A DNA stretch of 64,000 nucleotides from NCBI GenBank assembly GCA_029891345.1, contig CM057009.1, positions 298,259,466 to 298,323,465 of the forward strand. The letters are read 5' to 3'. Position numbers and translations under genes: made by a program. Position 1 is the first letter of the stretch. Every line of letters starts with the position of its first letter. Of the stretch, positions 37,100 to 49,300 are shown one piece after another. The DNA comes from Dryococelus australis. Taxonomy: Eukaryota > Arthropoda > Insecta > Phasmatodea > Phasmatidae. Below the pieces are notes generated by a model. It worked only from the letters and a program-made list of their open reading frames with translations, did not search any database and was not told where the DNA came from.

Positions 37100-37333
37100 T
37101 CAATACTCATATACGTAATCGTCAGTTGGAAATCTGTAGTAATCGAAATCAGATATGTAATATTCAATTGGAAATCCATCGCCATCAACCTCAATTTCTT
37201 GTTCTGCAACAGGATTTTCTAAATGATCTGAAACATAACCAGATACATCAGAATCAGATAAGCAAACTACAGTTGAAAACTCGTAATTGAAATAATCTTC
37301 ATATTCTCCATTTAGAAATGCAACATAACTCAC
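37100..37333 (-). CDS. acidic Polinton ORF of unknown function
   Basis: A 77-codon open frame rich in D, E and Y ('VCLSDSDVSGYVSDHLE', 'DFDYYRFPTDDYVYEY'). It lies between the last plus-strand ORF and the right TIR, where Polintons often carry lineage-specific genes. It is the only frame in the element with no stop, but short length makes that weak evidence. Function unknown. Confidence 0.35.
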   Translation of the reverse strand: MSYVAFLNGEYEDYFNYEFSTVVCLSDSDVSGYVSDHLENPVAEQEIEVDGDGFPIEYYISDFDYYRFPTDDYVYEY

Positions 37334-37415
37334 TGAGAATTATAACCAGATTTACTAGCTATGTCTGAAAGACCATTCATTTAGAATTTCTTTAATATGA
37401 CTATTTATAAGATAT

Positions 37416-37727
37416 AAATTTTATAAACAAAAAATATTTTTTTTGTGTTTCTAGAAAATATGAAAATATACTTGATTTTTGCATAATTTTACATTTTTTA
37501 CCTTGTGCCAAATCCTGCGTGCTCATTTTTTTGCAAACTTGAATAATTTGCTTGTTTTTGCATGATTTTGGCTTAATTTGCTTGCTTTTTGAGGATGTGG
37601 AATTGCTGCTTCTAGCAGTTGAGAATATTGCTTGGTTTTGGCTTAAATTTGCTTGCTTTTGGGCAAAAACTGCTTGATTTTCAATGAAAAACAAGTGGCG
37701 GTCCAGAATCGGCAATATACATCTACT
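37416..37727 (-). repeat. Polinton right terminal inverted repeat
   Basis: Reverse complement of the left TIR; ends ...CATCTACT at 37727, followed by the target duplication ATCCCT. Small indels separate it from the left copy in the A-rich part. Confidence 0.9.
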
Positions 37728-37733
37728 ATCCCT

Positions 37734-38300
37734 AGTGTATACTTCTGAATATACCAGTCTTGTAACGAGAGGCGGCACCCTGTGTTCCTTTCGTCCGGAA
37801 CTATAGGAGAACAGTGGACAGAACATTGGATAGCTCAAGTTACTTCCTGACCCAACTACCCAGATATGGTTTCCGCAGGTCAGTTTGTCAGTGGTAGTTG
37901 CAGCCCCTTCCGGCCCTGCAAGAGAGCAGTGGCGGAGTATGGAACACCCTGAGTCACTGATTCGCCTAGCAGATAAGTTCCTTGTGATTTGGGCTCTTCC
38001 AAATTCTACCACTGTCACAATGTGATAAAACACAACAATATGGGACTAAAATCTTTTACCTTTAACTATAACATGTTATACTATGGTAAAAAAAAATAAT
38101 ACTTACCCAAAATTTCTCAATATATGAAATTAGGCAATGGGACACCTATCCTACAAAACAACCCAAAATAAATAACAGATTTGAACTAATGACCAGGTCA
38201 CTACAAATCTAATTCAAACCACAAAATGCAAAACAACAAAACACATGACATATGACCTTAACCTAGTACTACTGATTTTTCAGATAAATTGAGTGGAATC
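37734..38300. other. right flank of the Polinton, LTR-like
   Basis: GC-richer DNA with 'TTGTAACGAGAGGCGGCACC' (20 bases, 37757-37776), reminiscent of a gypsy LTR edge; no pair found. The minus frame that runs through it into the TIR is an artefact of the junction. Confidence 0.3.
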
Positions 38301-39030
38301 TAATGACAAGTGGTGTGTGATCAGACCTCCAGTAAGACCAGTTAGGACCACTAACGAAAAGGGTTGGCCAAATAACATAAAACAAAATACATAGTTAGGT
38401 TCTACAGTACCATAACTAGTCAGAGGTTGGAAAATAAATTTTTGAAATGAGTAATGTGGGGTCTAGTGAGATAAGCACCCATTTTGAGGTACGCCAAAGC
38501 AGCTGTGACCGGAGTATAGAAACACTGCATCCAGTAGGGACCATTCCAACGACTGACCGGGTATGTCTTACTCAGAAGGTCTCACAAAATCAATTAACAT
38601 TTTCTACATAGGCTTTTCAATCACTTCGGAAGCAAGGAGACCTAAATGTGTGTTCTGGGCAGGGTTACTGAGAGCACACAGCTTACAAACTTTGACTCTT
38701 TCAGGAATGTCCGAATCCATTACTTTGCTAATGAATTTACTTCATATGGCCGAATGGTTTTATGTATACCTAGGTGACCTCCCAAAGGTGACAGGTGAAA
38801 GTATTCAAAGACCCTGTTTTATTTTTCTGGATGGAGCGCTTACACTTAGTGTCCGCGTACCTGATATTTTGGGAGTGAATACACATCCTATCAAGATCTG
38901 CAAATGAACAGGGCTTGCCAATAAACACTAATTAAGAATGTTGTTGTGGTGACAAACCTTCTAGAATAGTATCCACCACTTCAATTTCAGGGACTAGAAG
39001 TCTCAAAACAGCTGCAGCCTCCTTAAAAGT
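38301..39030 (-). pseudogene. gypsy integrase zinc-finger remnant
   Basis: Minus strand 38750-38565 reads 'ERVKVCKLCALSNPAQNTH', 'LLASEVIEKPM' and 'KMLIDFVRPSE'. This corresponds to the C-x-x-C end of the integrase HHCC finger and the start of its catalytic core ('F-x-D-x-V-G'). Stops flank it. RT and RNase H, which should lie upstream, are missing, and the next recognisable coding block upstream is Gag (39030-40070), so an internal deletion of pol is likely. Confidence 0.5.
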
Positions 39031-40070
39031 GTTAACATACAATGGCAAGATTTCTCTGTTCCTCCAAGCTATTAAACATTCTTAGTTGAAGTTGAGTACG
39101 CAGCCTGGGTGGAATAAAAACATTTAGTATGTCCTCATGATAGGCATCAAATGTGAATTGATTCGCAATAGCACTGTGTGTCCTTTCACTCAAGGGGCTG
39201 TAGGTAAATGGGTAAATTACCTCTAATAGGTATAGTTCAACAATAGTTTTACTTTGCTGCAACTTTAAATTAACCTTCAAGAACTCTAAAAAACTGTGGG
39301 ACATTGAGGCCATTGGTGGCCAGGAAATGCCTCAATATACATCAAAGCAGGTGAGCAATTTTACAAAAAAAAAAAGAGGTGTGAATGTGACATGGAAGGT
39401 AACACTCAGGTGGTCATCTGGACAGAAGCACTAAAAATGGTTCCAGGGTTGACATTTGGAAGTGAAGTGAAACATTGCCCTCAGGTGTTGTGTTGAGATG
39501 TGGTACACTATAAAGATATGAAATTACCACTAGGAAAGTGCACAGTCCGAGGTGGTAAAGTTTGCACAAAGAAGGAAGGTGCACTAATGTCTAGAGAGGG
39601 AAACTGTGCAATGAAAGAAGGCACAGTAATATCAGGCACATTACTAGGACCACTAGCCTGGAGCTGCTGGTCAGATTTACAAACACTATCCAGCAGGGCC
39701 TGAGCCTGAGCAAGAATATTTTCCAAAGATTACACTTGAATGTCATTGAGTTGGCTAGAACAATGGTCAAGCCAATTCTGTGAGTGCTTGCGGAGGTGCG
39801 CCAATGATTCTTTAACCTAGAATAAGAATGTGCACTTACTTCATCCTAAATATTATCAAAGATTTCCTGAATTGTCACTAATTTGGCAGCACAACAACTA
39901 AATTCTGCCATAACATCGAGATCATTAATATTATTCAAATTGGCTACATCCGCAGCACGCAGTACTTTACAGAGTGCAGTAGTGGTATTTTCAGAAACTT
40001 GCGCACCTATTAAGGCATACTCGTAAACAAGTTCATATTTTAGAAGACATTCTGGGACTATAGAATCCAT
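39031..40070 (-). pseudogene. gypsy-type gag remnant
   Basis: From ATG at 40070 (minus): 'DSIVPECLLKYELVYEYALIGA' then 'AKLVTIQEIFDNI', a typical insect gypsy Gag N-terminus in which the protein begins with a helix recognised as 'L-x-x-ELxYE'. After stops and frame changes a linker (39726-39508) and a capsid end follow (39313-39032: 'PLSERTHSAIANQF', 'IPPRLRTQLQLRMFNSLEEQRNLAI'). With the integrase scrap it forms one minus-strand element of about 2 kb lacking most of pol. Confidence 0.5.
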
Positions 40071-40299
40071 AGTTATATTTCAAATTGGTGCACTGGCAGC
40101 TGTAAAATAACAGGGCAATGACCAAGCAGGTTAAAAATGTGCAAAACACAAATGAAACAAATGCCAAATTTACCCTATAGAACAGAGGGTAAAGTACATA
40201 ACAAAAAAACATAAAGAGAGAATATGCATGGACACTCAGATAAAACAAACAAATACAACTAACATACAATCACCACCACTCACATGATGAGTTCCAAAT

Positions 40300-41107
40300 G
40301 GCGGCCAAAATATACATGCAGAAAGCATACAATACAACAGACATCTAAAACCACCCTCTACTACCAACCATGTGCCACCAGTCCAAGCAGGTGCAGCGGG
40401 ACATCACAAAAGATAACCTATGCGGTGTGCCCACATAACCACTCAAAGACCATGTGCTACATGGATCTTAATTTTGGGTTGCCAGGTGTAAGACACAAGC
40501 AAAAACAAAAGGATTTACAACCTCCCAAAATCCTTTCAATCATCAAAACACCTATGGAAAGTCAGTCAATAAAATTTTAAATATGAAAAGGAATTTCACA
40601 TGTTTCTTTTTTAACATTTTAAAACAAGAAATGACAACCTAAAGTATAGTTTCATCTTGATTTATTCTTCATAGTTACTTTAAAAATATATAGCTGTATT
40701 TTCAACAGGAAAACAGTAACAGGACTATTTGTCAGATGTAATTTTTTATCTTGCACACGACAAGCCAATAAAAAAAGATGTCATTAAATTAATATTTTAA
40801 CATTAATATGGATGCTCCCTGACAGAGAAAAAAAAAAATTGTTTTACATATTAACACATTAATTGAAATAATATATCTTAAGATATTATGTCATATTATC
40901 ATTTAATTTAACCTTTTCAGTACTTTAGTATTATTTCAAAAAGTTGACTTGTACTGCTTTCACACCTATTATAACACGACTCTGTCTCATCGCGTAAGAG
41001 TACTGCTTCCATCTCTACAGACGTGAGCAACACATTGCCTATCACTACAGGCAATGGGAACTTCTGTCTTTTTCCTTCTCACCTGGAAGGCATGCATCCT
41101 GGCAGAA
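40300..41107. other. unassigned AT-rich DNA
   Basis: Nothing recognised. Confidence 0.4.
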
Positions 41108-42253
41108 CCCCCCCCCCCCCCCCCCCATGATCAACACCAAAAGCTGCCCAGACATCACGCACGGCTGAGCAGATCTGACAAGGCACGAAGCCAGAATCGC
41201 TGACAAGATAATTCTGATGACACCCAGAGCCAGAGGATGTCAAGCCTCCCCCGCTCCCGCTGCCTACAAGCTACCACTATATAAGTCCGGCCGCAGCCGA
41301 TCTCTGGAGTCATTCTTTCTCATCTATTGCACCGCCCCCAGCACTCTTATTACTCTGGAGCTCTAGAGAAGTTCAAAGCCTACAAGTATGCCTTCGCGGC
41401 AACCAACTACATACATCGACGACCAGTCAACCCGGCAACATACAAACACAAACTTTCTTTTTTTAACTTTATTTGTCTCCTGTAGACACCTTTAATCAGT
41501 AATTTAACTGTAACTCTTATTTTCATGTAGAATGAGCTTTTCCAATTTATTTAGAACCAGGTCACCTACACCTGGAACCACGCAATTACCTTCAGCTATC
41601 CTTGACTTGGTAGGCAGTGACACAGGTCATATGTCTATTGAACTTTCAATAAACACACGTTGCTTTCTACTTTGCCACTTTCATTTCCTGGGTATATATC
41701 TGTATTCACAGTTGGAGGTAGATTACGCTGCGGACTGCCAACAGAATCCGGGGAAGTTATTAAACCGAACAAAGACATACACATTAGACGGCTACCCATT
41801 TCACTCCATCAAACACACAGCACTATTAGTGTTCGTGGGGAAGAAAAAGTAATGCCCCAACCACTAGTAACACCTTCACACCAGGAGACACGACACACTT
41901 GGGTTACTTCGCACCATTTGCACTATTACTGCGCGGTGACTGTGACCTGCAGTGCTGCCGGGTATTCTGGGTGGACGCACAACCAGTAGAGGCTTGGCGC
42001 GACTCCGGCTCAACGTCCCTGATCAGTCCGCCTACGGTGGGGGATCAGTGGGGACTCTTATTGAGCCAACCGACAATTCACTATTGGGGTACACTGTTAG
42101 TATTTCCGTTTCAGTGCACTGCGTGATTTATAGAACTGTTACCCTATGCCTCATGAGGTAAGGAGTGGTAGGAAACGTAGAGAAGCATCACCTGACTCAC
42201 TCTGCTGCCTAGCTGAGGATAGTATCACCCTATCCTACCCAAAATAGATACGC
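41108..42253 (+). other. LTR/promoter-like DNA before the compact LTR element
   Basis: A 19-base C run (41108-41126) is followed by a GC-rich block with a TATATAAG box at 41278-41285 and TCATTC initiator-like bases about 30 bp later. The 106-codon plus frame at 41532-41852 has no motif known to me. This could be the retained 3' part of another copy of the element at 42254, or an unrelated LTR. Confidence 0.3.
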
Positions 42254-42637
42254 GGAACGGATCCGTGCCGCTGAACTCAGACGTCAAGCAGTCGCGCCTG
42301 CACCGGTACACCGGTAATATTAATTGAGTTTCCGCCATGTGTTTGTACCAGCTATAAGTATTACCCTGTTGTTTACAGCTTTTTAACCGGAGGGGAAGTT
42401 CGCCTATGTTGGGACAACTTGGTCTTCTGGACGAAAGAAGCACGACTTTGGAACATTCGTGCAGGCATTCACCCTGCTTAAGACTGAACTTACCTCAACT
42501 ACCTAACTAGAGGTGAGAGTGTATTAGAACTAGCCAACACTCCCCACCTCATCCCCGCTACCAAGTCAAGTCAGTTTTGCTCTAATGAGTAAAATATGTA
42601 ACTACCGTGTCCTGTCAGTCTAATCGGACATGTGTCA
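42254..42637 (+). repeat. 5' LTR-like direct repeat
   Basis: Pairs with 43995-44364. It contains an 8-bp duplication (GTACACCG) absent from the other copy. Followed by the primer-binding site. Confidence 0.6.
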
Positions 42638-42647
42638 AGAGATTTTC

Positions 42648-42667
42648 TGGCGCCCAATGTAGGGCGT
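42648..42667 (+). promoter_or_regulatory. retroelement primer-binding site (tRNA-Lys type)
   Basis: Starts TGGCGCCCAA and continues with a GTAGGGCG core close to the gypsy/tRNA-Lys site. Minus-strand DNA synthesis would start here. Confidence 0.65.
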
Positions 42668-42687
42668 CACACAAATAGCTGTGTGCA

Positions 42688-43945
42688 GTGAAAAGCACGA
42701 ATAGACCAACCATACCTCGAGAGCCAAGGGACAATACAATTAAACACGCAGACTTCGGGGAGTCTTTGAAAGCCCCCGTGGTGACCTTAACCACGGCCAT
42801 GTCAGACGCCGAGGCCAACGTTGTCACCGGGAAACACCCTGACAATGACGACGTATCTAACGTACTATGTAGTCATGCCCACAGCACAGGCAATGGCACA
42901 CTAAGAGCCGAATGCACCTACTGCACAAAACTCTTCCATTACGCCTGTATAGATTGGCCCGAAGAAACCAGGGTTACTGACAGCTGAGAGTAACGCTGTA
43001 CAGCATGCCGACAACAGCCCATGAGCTTCTGTAATGAGGTAACCTGCCCTGGGCGGGGCATAAACCGCATCAGGTGCACCATGTGTAGTGATCCCTACCA
43101 CCAACTGTGTATAGGGTGGCCCGACAAACGCATCTCCATTCCCCGGGATGGCCTACCAGTACAAAAGATGTTGGAGGAGACACATCTCTTTCTCCTGCTG
43201 ATCCAGGCCTTCCTGAATATACATGCAACCAGGAACGGCACCTGGCCATCCAGCTATGGGTAAGAGATGATGACATACAAATAACAGACTTTGTAGGCCG
43301 CCCACACGAAGACCCTGTTGTATTCACACAGGAGTGCCAGAAGGTATTTAAGGAAACAAATCTGCTGCCAAAACAATGGGTTGAGCGGACTCAACTACAA
43401 TTAAAGGGCATTACCCTCTCCTGGTGGGAGTGTTACAGGGAATTCTTAACAGATTAAAAAACAGTTGTGCGACCGCATAGCAATGGAATTTACGGGCGAG
43501 GAAGTGTTGGCTAGGTTAACCACCCAGTTCTACAGCCAGACCCAGGTACTCGATGAGGAAATGGAAATCATCATACGAAGAAAAGAGCAAATGTTCTGAC
43601 GAGTATTTCCAGGTGTCAATGAGGCTACCGCCGATCGTTCAATCAGGCGCATGTTATTACCCAATCTCCGTAACGTACTTTTGACAGTGAGCCCACGATT
43701 GTGGATGATTTGGTCAACTGAGCTCGAGAAGCTGAGCAAACTTTTGCCGCTCAGGCAAGCCTTCAGAAACCTGTCACCACCAAGGCCCCTGACATGCGAA
43801 CACCACCTGTGGTGCCTCATAAAGGCATAACAACCACAATCCCACGCATGGCCTTTGTACCCAAGTGCTGGTTCTGCCTGGAGAATCATTGGAACAAAGA
43901 CTGTCCGCGAAAACCAGAGGGAACCATCACTCCACCTAATTGATC
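42688..43945 (+). pseudogene. Gag with two N-terminal PHD-like fingers and a CCHC knuckle
   Basis: Segments in order: finger 1 (about 42850-43010) 'CSHAHSTG', 'CTYCTKLFHYACIDW', 'RCTACR'; finger 2 (43030-43125) 'CNEVTCPGRG', 'CTMCSDPYHQLCIGWPD'; capsid (43285-43550) 'DPVVFTQECQKVFKE', 'TLSWWECYREF'; CCHC knuckle (43863-43904) 'CWFCLENHWNKDC'. Both fingers follow the C4HC3 spacing of PHD domains, F/Y-H-x-x-C included. PHD fingers usually read histone tails, so they might guide the particle or its integration to chromatin; that is inference. Stops (42986, 43455) and frameshifts (near 43110, 43598) break the frame. Confidence 0.65.
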
Positions 43946-43994
43946 GGGCAACACGCCAGCACATATCCCACAGCAACCAGCTAGCAGACAGGAG

Positions 43995-44364
43995 GAACGG
44001 GTCCGTGCCGCTGAACTCAGACGTCAAGCAGTCACACCTGCACCGGTAATATTAATTGAGTTTACGCCATGTGTTTGTACCAGCTACAAGAATTATTCTG
44101 TTGTCTATGGCTTCTTAACCGAAGTGGGCGTTCACCTAGGTAGGAACAACTTGGTCTTCTGGATGAAAAAAGCATGACTTTGGAACATTCATCCAGGCAT
44201 TCACCCCGCCTAAGAATAAACTTACCTCAACTACCTAACTAGAGGTAAGGGTGTGCAGAACTAGCCCACACTCCTCACCTCATCCCCGCTACCTACGTCG
44301 CTTTTGGTCTAGCGAGTAAAATCTGTAACTACCGTGTCCAGTCAGTCTAATTGGACACGTGTCA
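43995..44364 (+). repeat. 3' LTR-like direct repeat
   Basis: Pairs with 42254-42637 at roughly 85-90% identity by eye. It follows the CCHC knuckle by about 90 bp, leaving no room for pol. Confidence 0.6.
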
Positions 44365-46088
44365 AAGTTTCAATTTTGATAGGGATAAGTCCACAAGGTG
44401 ACAGAAATTTGGTAACTGCAGTTTCGTACTACATAATTAGTAGAACACTATTCTTGCCACATTGAGGTGGTGTTCCATGTGCATGAAATGGAAAACAAGT
44501 AAATTCTTATCTTTGCCTTAAAATGTTGGCTTTGGACACTACAACATCAATTGCCATCCACAGTTACCAGGCACAGCATCATGAAAGGCAGGCATAATGC
44601 TGCTACCGCTAACTTTAAAATTTATAGTGAACCACTCATTCAAAGCATTAACTAATTGGTGCAAAACACGATCGGGAAAATAAACAGTAAAAAGTTACTT
44701 CCATAGCAGTGTTAAAAGAGGATTCTAGCTCATGATTGCAGCAAATTCATAAGTTAGCCCAAAAACTTAGCACTTCAAGCCATGTTGAGATTATTGAAGA
44801 AGGAGGAAGTGGATACATTCTTAAACCACGCGATGGAACACTCTTTCTAGATTGCCATATTGATAGTATGAATATGCCAACCAGTATTTACCACATACAT
44901 AGCTATAACGAGTCACACACGGATTGATCATTTCAATAAGCTGACAAAAAAAATATACTGTCAAAAGGAAACATTAATTAAATTTACCATTTACATAGTA
45001 AGTGCCAACAACACTGTCACAAATGAAAATATATAGACATTAAGTTGACAAAGTAATTTTCTTACCGGCACAAAATTTATTAAAATGAATAAAGGAATCA
45101 ATAGGGGAAAAAAAGAGTTTAGTCGCTAAAAGCGTCAATATATAAATATGACCAAGAATATACAAAAAGTGGAAAAGGAAAGATGCCAAACAAAATGGCA
45201 TAGTTGTCATAGCTGATCTTCAACTGCTCACGGTCCCGGCATGTGGCAACAAAAATACTTTAATTTAATGGAATCTCTTTCAATCATACCAATTAGTAAC
45301 AGCACACTGAAGTTGATCCTCTGTTCTTTGTAACTGGCAGTGACAGGTGAAAAGTTCATTGTTGAGAGTCATCTGGAAGTTTGTAAATTTAAACACACAC
45401 CAAAGATATCACAGTCTTCCCTTGAGAACCACAAAGAGTGTTGAAAACATGTAGCAATTTTGTCACTCCCATGTCAAGATACCGAATCACAGAAAAGATT
45501 TACGTGAAGCGCAGAGTGAAGGAAGACTACATGGAGCTGAAGCAAATTGGAAACTGCATCCGTAAACTTGCTGCCTCAAATAACAGATGGGAATACCGAA
45601 CAAAGAAACGTGAACAGCACAAAACAAAAAGCGCACATCATCACACAAAAACACATAGATTGGGCCTGGAGAACCAAAATGTTGAGTCACTTCAAAATAC
45701 TCATAATAGAGAAATTCAGGGACTTGAAAAGTGAACTGTAACTGTCCAAAATGCACCCAAACTGATGCTACAGAGTTTATTATGAACATAGATGAAACAC
45801 ATCTATCAAAGTGAGCTGAGCACTGCCTTGAAGTTAAAAACAGAACCAAGATGTTACTTCGTAGGCAGAGGTGGTAATACAAAACTAGTAAGATCCAAAG
45901 TCACTAAATAAAACTAAACTCCACCAGAAGTCACTAACTGGGTGTAAGGCACCAGTTTAGTCCACACAACACATTATTTCGTAAGAAGCAGCAGAAAATA
46001 GATTTTGCATTTGCTAAACATTACCAGACACTCTGTTTAAAAATAATTTTTATCAATAATTGGTTGTATGTAACATTTACGGGTATTG
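44365..46088. other. unassigned intronic DNA
   Basis: Open frames on both strands at 44736-44927 and 45438-45882 show no motif I recognise. No repeat ends seen. Confidence 0.4.
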
Positions 46089-46245
46089 CAGTGGAACCCA
46101 GATGGATTGACAGTCTACATCCATGGAACATATTCTGTGGTCCCATTTTCAATTTATCTGCATTTCAAGACCACATTCATTGAAAGTCCACATTTATTGA
46201 CATTTTTGTCAGTCCCCTGAGAAACTATGGATAGAGAATCCACTG
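46089..46245. mobile_element. short pogo/Tigger-like MITE
   Basis: 157 bp with ends CAGTGGAACCCAGATGGATT and, reverse-complemented, CAGTGGATTCTCTATCCAT. Pogo/Tigger elements have CAGTnnAACCC ends; TA follows the right end. Non-coding. Confidence 0.5.
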
Positions 46246-46385
46246 TATTTTATGCTAAAGATTTCTAAATATTTGTCATTTCTTTATTATTTGTTGTTTT
46301 TAAGTGCCCTTGAACAGCGAAGAGGCCTTACAAGGGAACACTTTTATTGATGAATTGGGAAGGAATCGACCAGGGATTGTATTAA

Positions 46386-49300
46386 CGCTTTCGCTGCTAT
46401 GGACGAGATCTCGTGTTTATTTTATAAGTTATTTGTGCTAATTACAAGATAACTCGTCTTCAACTTTATGTACCGCCAGTGCGAAGGACGAGATCTCTCG
46501 TCCAGACCCTCTGCCTGCAGCTATCTATGAATGGCCTGCCAAGGTGGCTCAAGGGCGCACGCACACACATTGCCGCCTCCAGCTTGTTACACACACACTT
46601 TGCCGCCTCCAGCTTGCTACAGAGGTAACATGAGATAAGATAGTCACCCGCCCCTGCCACGAGTTACATAAACAAACACGGCTGCCACTTCATTATATGA
46701 TACTGACACCACGTTTCTGGTTGAAATATGTTGCTGATAAGACTTTTTCTTGTGCCCTGCTGGTGTGGCAGGTGCGTGAGGGTTTAGCTTGAGGGGGGGG
46801 GGGGGGGGGAGGGTTGCCACAGATTGCGCTGGGGGACCAGTTTTTCAGTGTAATGTGGTACTTTCAAATGTGCATTTGCCAGTGGCTAACTTGTTAATTA
46901 CTATATAACAAGTAATTTGTATATAAAAATTATGAAGAGAAAACAATTTCTCACCGACCAAGAAGCACTGGAGCTGATCCTCACAAGGAGTGACAGTGAG
47001 GAAGAGGTGTTTTCATCTAGTGAAGAAGAGGATGGATGCGTTCCACACCAGAGGGAGAACAAATCTCCCCAGCCATCTTCGTTGGCGGGAATTACTCAGT
47101 CCTTCAAGTATAAGATTTGTTGAAGTGTCATCAGAATCTGAGGATGATAGCAGTGATGATGAAGATAATGAAAACCCTACCAAGAAAAGGAAGTGCGACA
47201 CATTAGAATTGTCATCTAATAACTTGTCTCCTACTAATCATCCATTCAATGATGCACATGCAGGATGTAATGCAAATGTGAATAATGGAAGACTTATAAT
47301 TGACTTTTTCCTAGTCTTCTTTGATGTTCCATTGATGATGGTAATAGCCGACGTACGTAACAGATACTATGATTATGCTGTTAAAAATATGCCACACATT
47401 TTGCAGTCCCATTCGCATATCAAGCAATGGAAGGACACTAATTTCGAAGAATTATTTTGCTTTTTGGCAGTGTGTTTGCTGATGTCACGTGCGACAAAAC
47501 TAAAAGAAAGCGAATATTCGTCAAAAGATGCACTTTTGCGAACACCAGTGTTCGGGGAAATCATGTCAAGAGACATTTTTACTTCTGCTGCGAATGCTTC
47601 ATTTCTGTGACAACAGTGCGGGTAATGGTGGTGATAGACTTTTCAAAATTCAAGGTAGAGTAGTCAGAACTCAAAATGCTTTTTGAAATTCATTTGTGAC
47701 ATACAGGAAACTGTGTACTGACAAAAGCTTGCTCCTCTTCAAAGGACGTTTGATTTTCAAACAATACATACTATCGAAGAGGAGCAGGTTTGGGATAAAA
47801 ACATTTGTGTTATGCAACTGTCAGACTGGATATGTTCTTGACTTTGTAGTGTACACTGGTGCAAAAAGTGACATTGATGATGTAGCTTTGGGAATGTCTG
47901 GAGACATTGTGGCTACTTTGCTGAAACCATACTTGAACAAAGGTCACACTGTATTGCTGACAATTGGTATTCCAGTCCTGGCCTGTTTCATTGGCTTCAT
48001 ACTGGCACAACAAATGCTTGTGGTACAGTGCGAAAAAATCACAATATGCCAAAAATTCACAACAAGTTGAAGAAAGGAGAGTTTCTTTTAGGTTATCAGG
48101 TGAGTTATTGCCAATGAAGTGGTGTGATAAGCGCGAAGTATGGATGCCAAGCACCTGCCATAGTGCGGACATGGCAGAAAGTGAAAAGATTAACAGGAAA
48201 CGTGGACATAAAATATTGAACCCTGCACGTGTTCTGGACTACAACAGGTACATGGGATCTGTAGCTAGAGCTGACATGGTAATCAGCTCCATAGAATCAG
48301 TGAGAAAAACTGTAAAATGGTATTAAGAAACTTTTTTTTCCACGTATTAGATTTGACAGTTCTGAATGCCCACACTTTTCACACAACTGTTACTGGCACA
48401 AAACTACCTCTTGCTATATTCCATCTAATGCTAACTTAAAATCAGATAAATTTTGGAATAATTTACAAAACCCAAGAAAAGGTCTGGAGGAGGAAGGAGA
48501 TCAGATGAAGACACTCCCCTGCGCTTATCACAGACACATTTCTCTACTGTCATTGAAGCAACTGGGGTGAAAAAGTTTCCTACCCAAAAAATGTGTTGTG
48601 TGTATGAAACACAAAATTTGCAGAGAACAAGATATTGGTGCAGGGACTGTGAAGTCGTGCTCTGTGTGACTCCATGCTTTGAGAATTATCACAGTAAAAA
48701 GAATTTCAAAGTCTTTCATTGTAAACTGTGTAAAAAGTATACAGTGTTGCCACAAAACAAAGTACACATTCGTAAATAAATTCAAATATCAGTAATGCAA
48801 TTAAATTACTGATTCAGTACCAAAATAAATGAACTAGTGTAATGTTATATAATAAATTTACAGTAACACTATTAGAGTGTGTCGTTAATGCAATAAAGCA
48901 ATTAACATTTTATGATCAATGTACATTCAGACACTAAAATGAGGTTTCTTGGTATCTGTGCAATAATGTGGTAATCATTATAATGTAAAGTATCTAATTG
49001 TTAGACCATCATTATAAAATAATTAGTATAGAATACTTAGTACTATTTCATTATCATCTTGGTGTAATGATGTAATAATGCCAGAATAATATGAGTAATG
49101 TTGTATCATTATTATTGCTTTGTAACATTGAAATTTACTAAAAAATATATTGTAAATAGGGTTTTGGTTTTGAAAATTTTTTAAAACCAGTATAGAAAGT
49201 CTAGGAAATATCAGGATAATGAAGTCTGTATAATAAATCCATCAATGTCAGTTTCATAATGCTTATTGAAGTGTCAAATTAACGAATTCATTAGAATGTC

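Larger units (their letters stand above)
28826..37727. mobile_element. Polinton/Maverick element with TIRs and 6-bp target duplication
   Basis: 8,902 bp. Both ends start AGTAGATGTATATTGCCGAT as inverted repeats, and ATCCCT is duplicated directly outside (28820-28825 and 37728-37733). Terminal AG/CT and a 6-bp duplication are defining features of Polintons. Inside are remnants of protein-primed DNA polymerase B, a major capsid protein, a minor capsid-like protein, a PLA2-domain protein and conserved unknown genes. Integrase, FtsK-like ATPase and adenovirus-type protease are not seen; a MITE fragment and LINE (31693-33661) occupy the middle, and a solo LTR lies at 30216-30803. All genes are broken, so it is an inactive, virus-derived fossil. 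It lies in the large intron of the host gene. Confidence 0.92.
42254..44364 (+). mobile_element. compact LTR-gag-LTR retroelement lacking pol
   Basis: Two direct repeats, 42254-42637 and 43995-44364, share most of their length and both end ...GTGTCA. Ten bases after the first lies a primer-binding site complementary to tRNA-Lys (TGGCGCCCAA..., from 42648), as in gypsy. The 1.35 kb between the repeats carries only Gag (42688-43945). There is no protease, RT or integrase, so it is a non-autonomous or internally deleted gypsy-class element that would need enzymes from a relative. Start of each LTR was set by where similarity begins; neither begins TG, so true borders may differ. Confidence 0.6.

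Noticed and set aside
37401..38033. 210-codon minus-strand open frame
   Set aside because: It runs from flanking DNA across the target duplication into the Polinton TIR; the junction creates it.
45487..45882. 131-codon minus frame, and plus frames over it
   Set aside because: No motif on either strand and no splice or start context.
46794..46809. G run as a G-quadruplex regulatory site
   Set aside because: A simple homopolymer inside the piggyBac element; similar C/G runs occur at 2544, 10914 and 41108 without common context.
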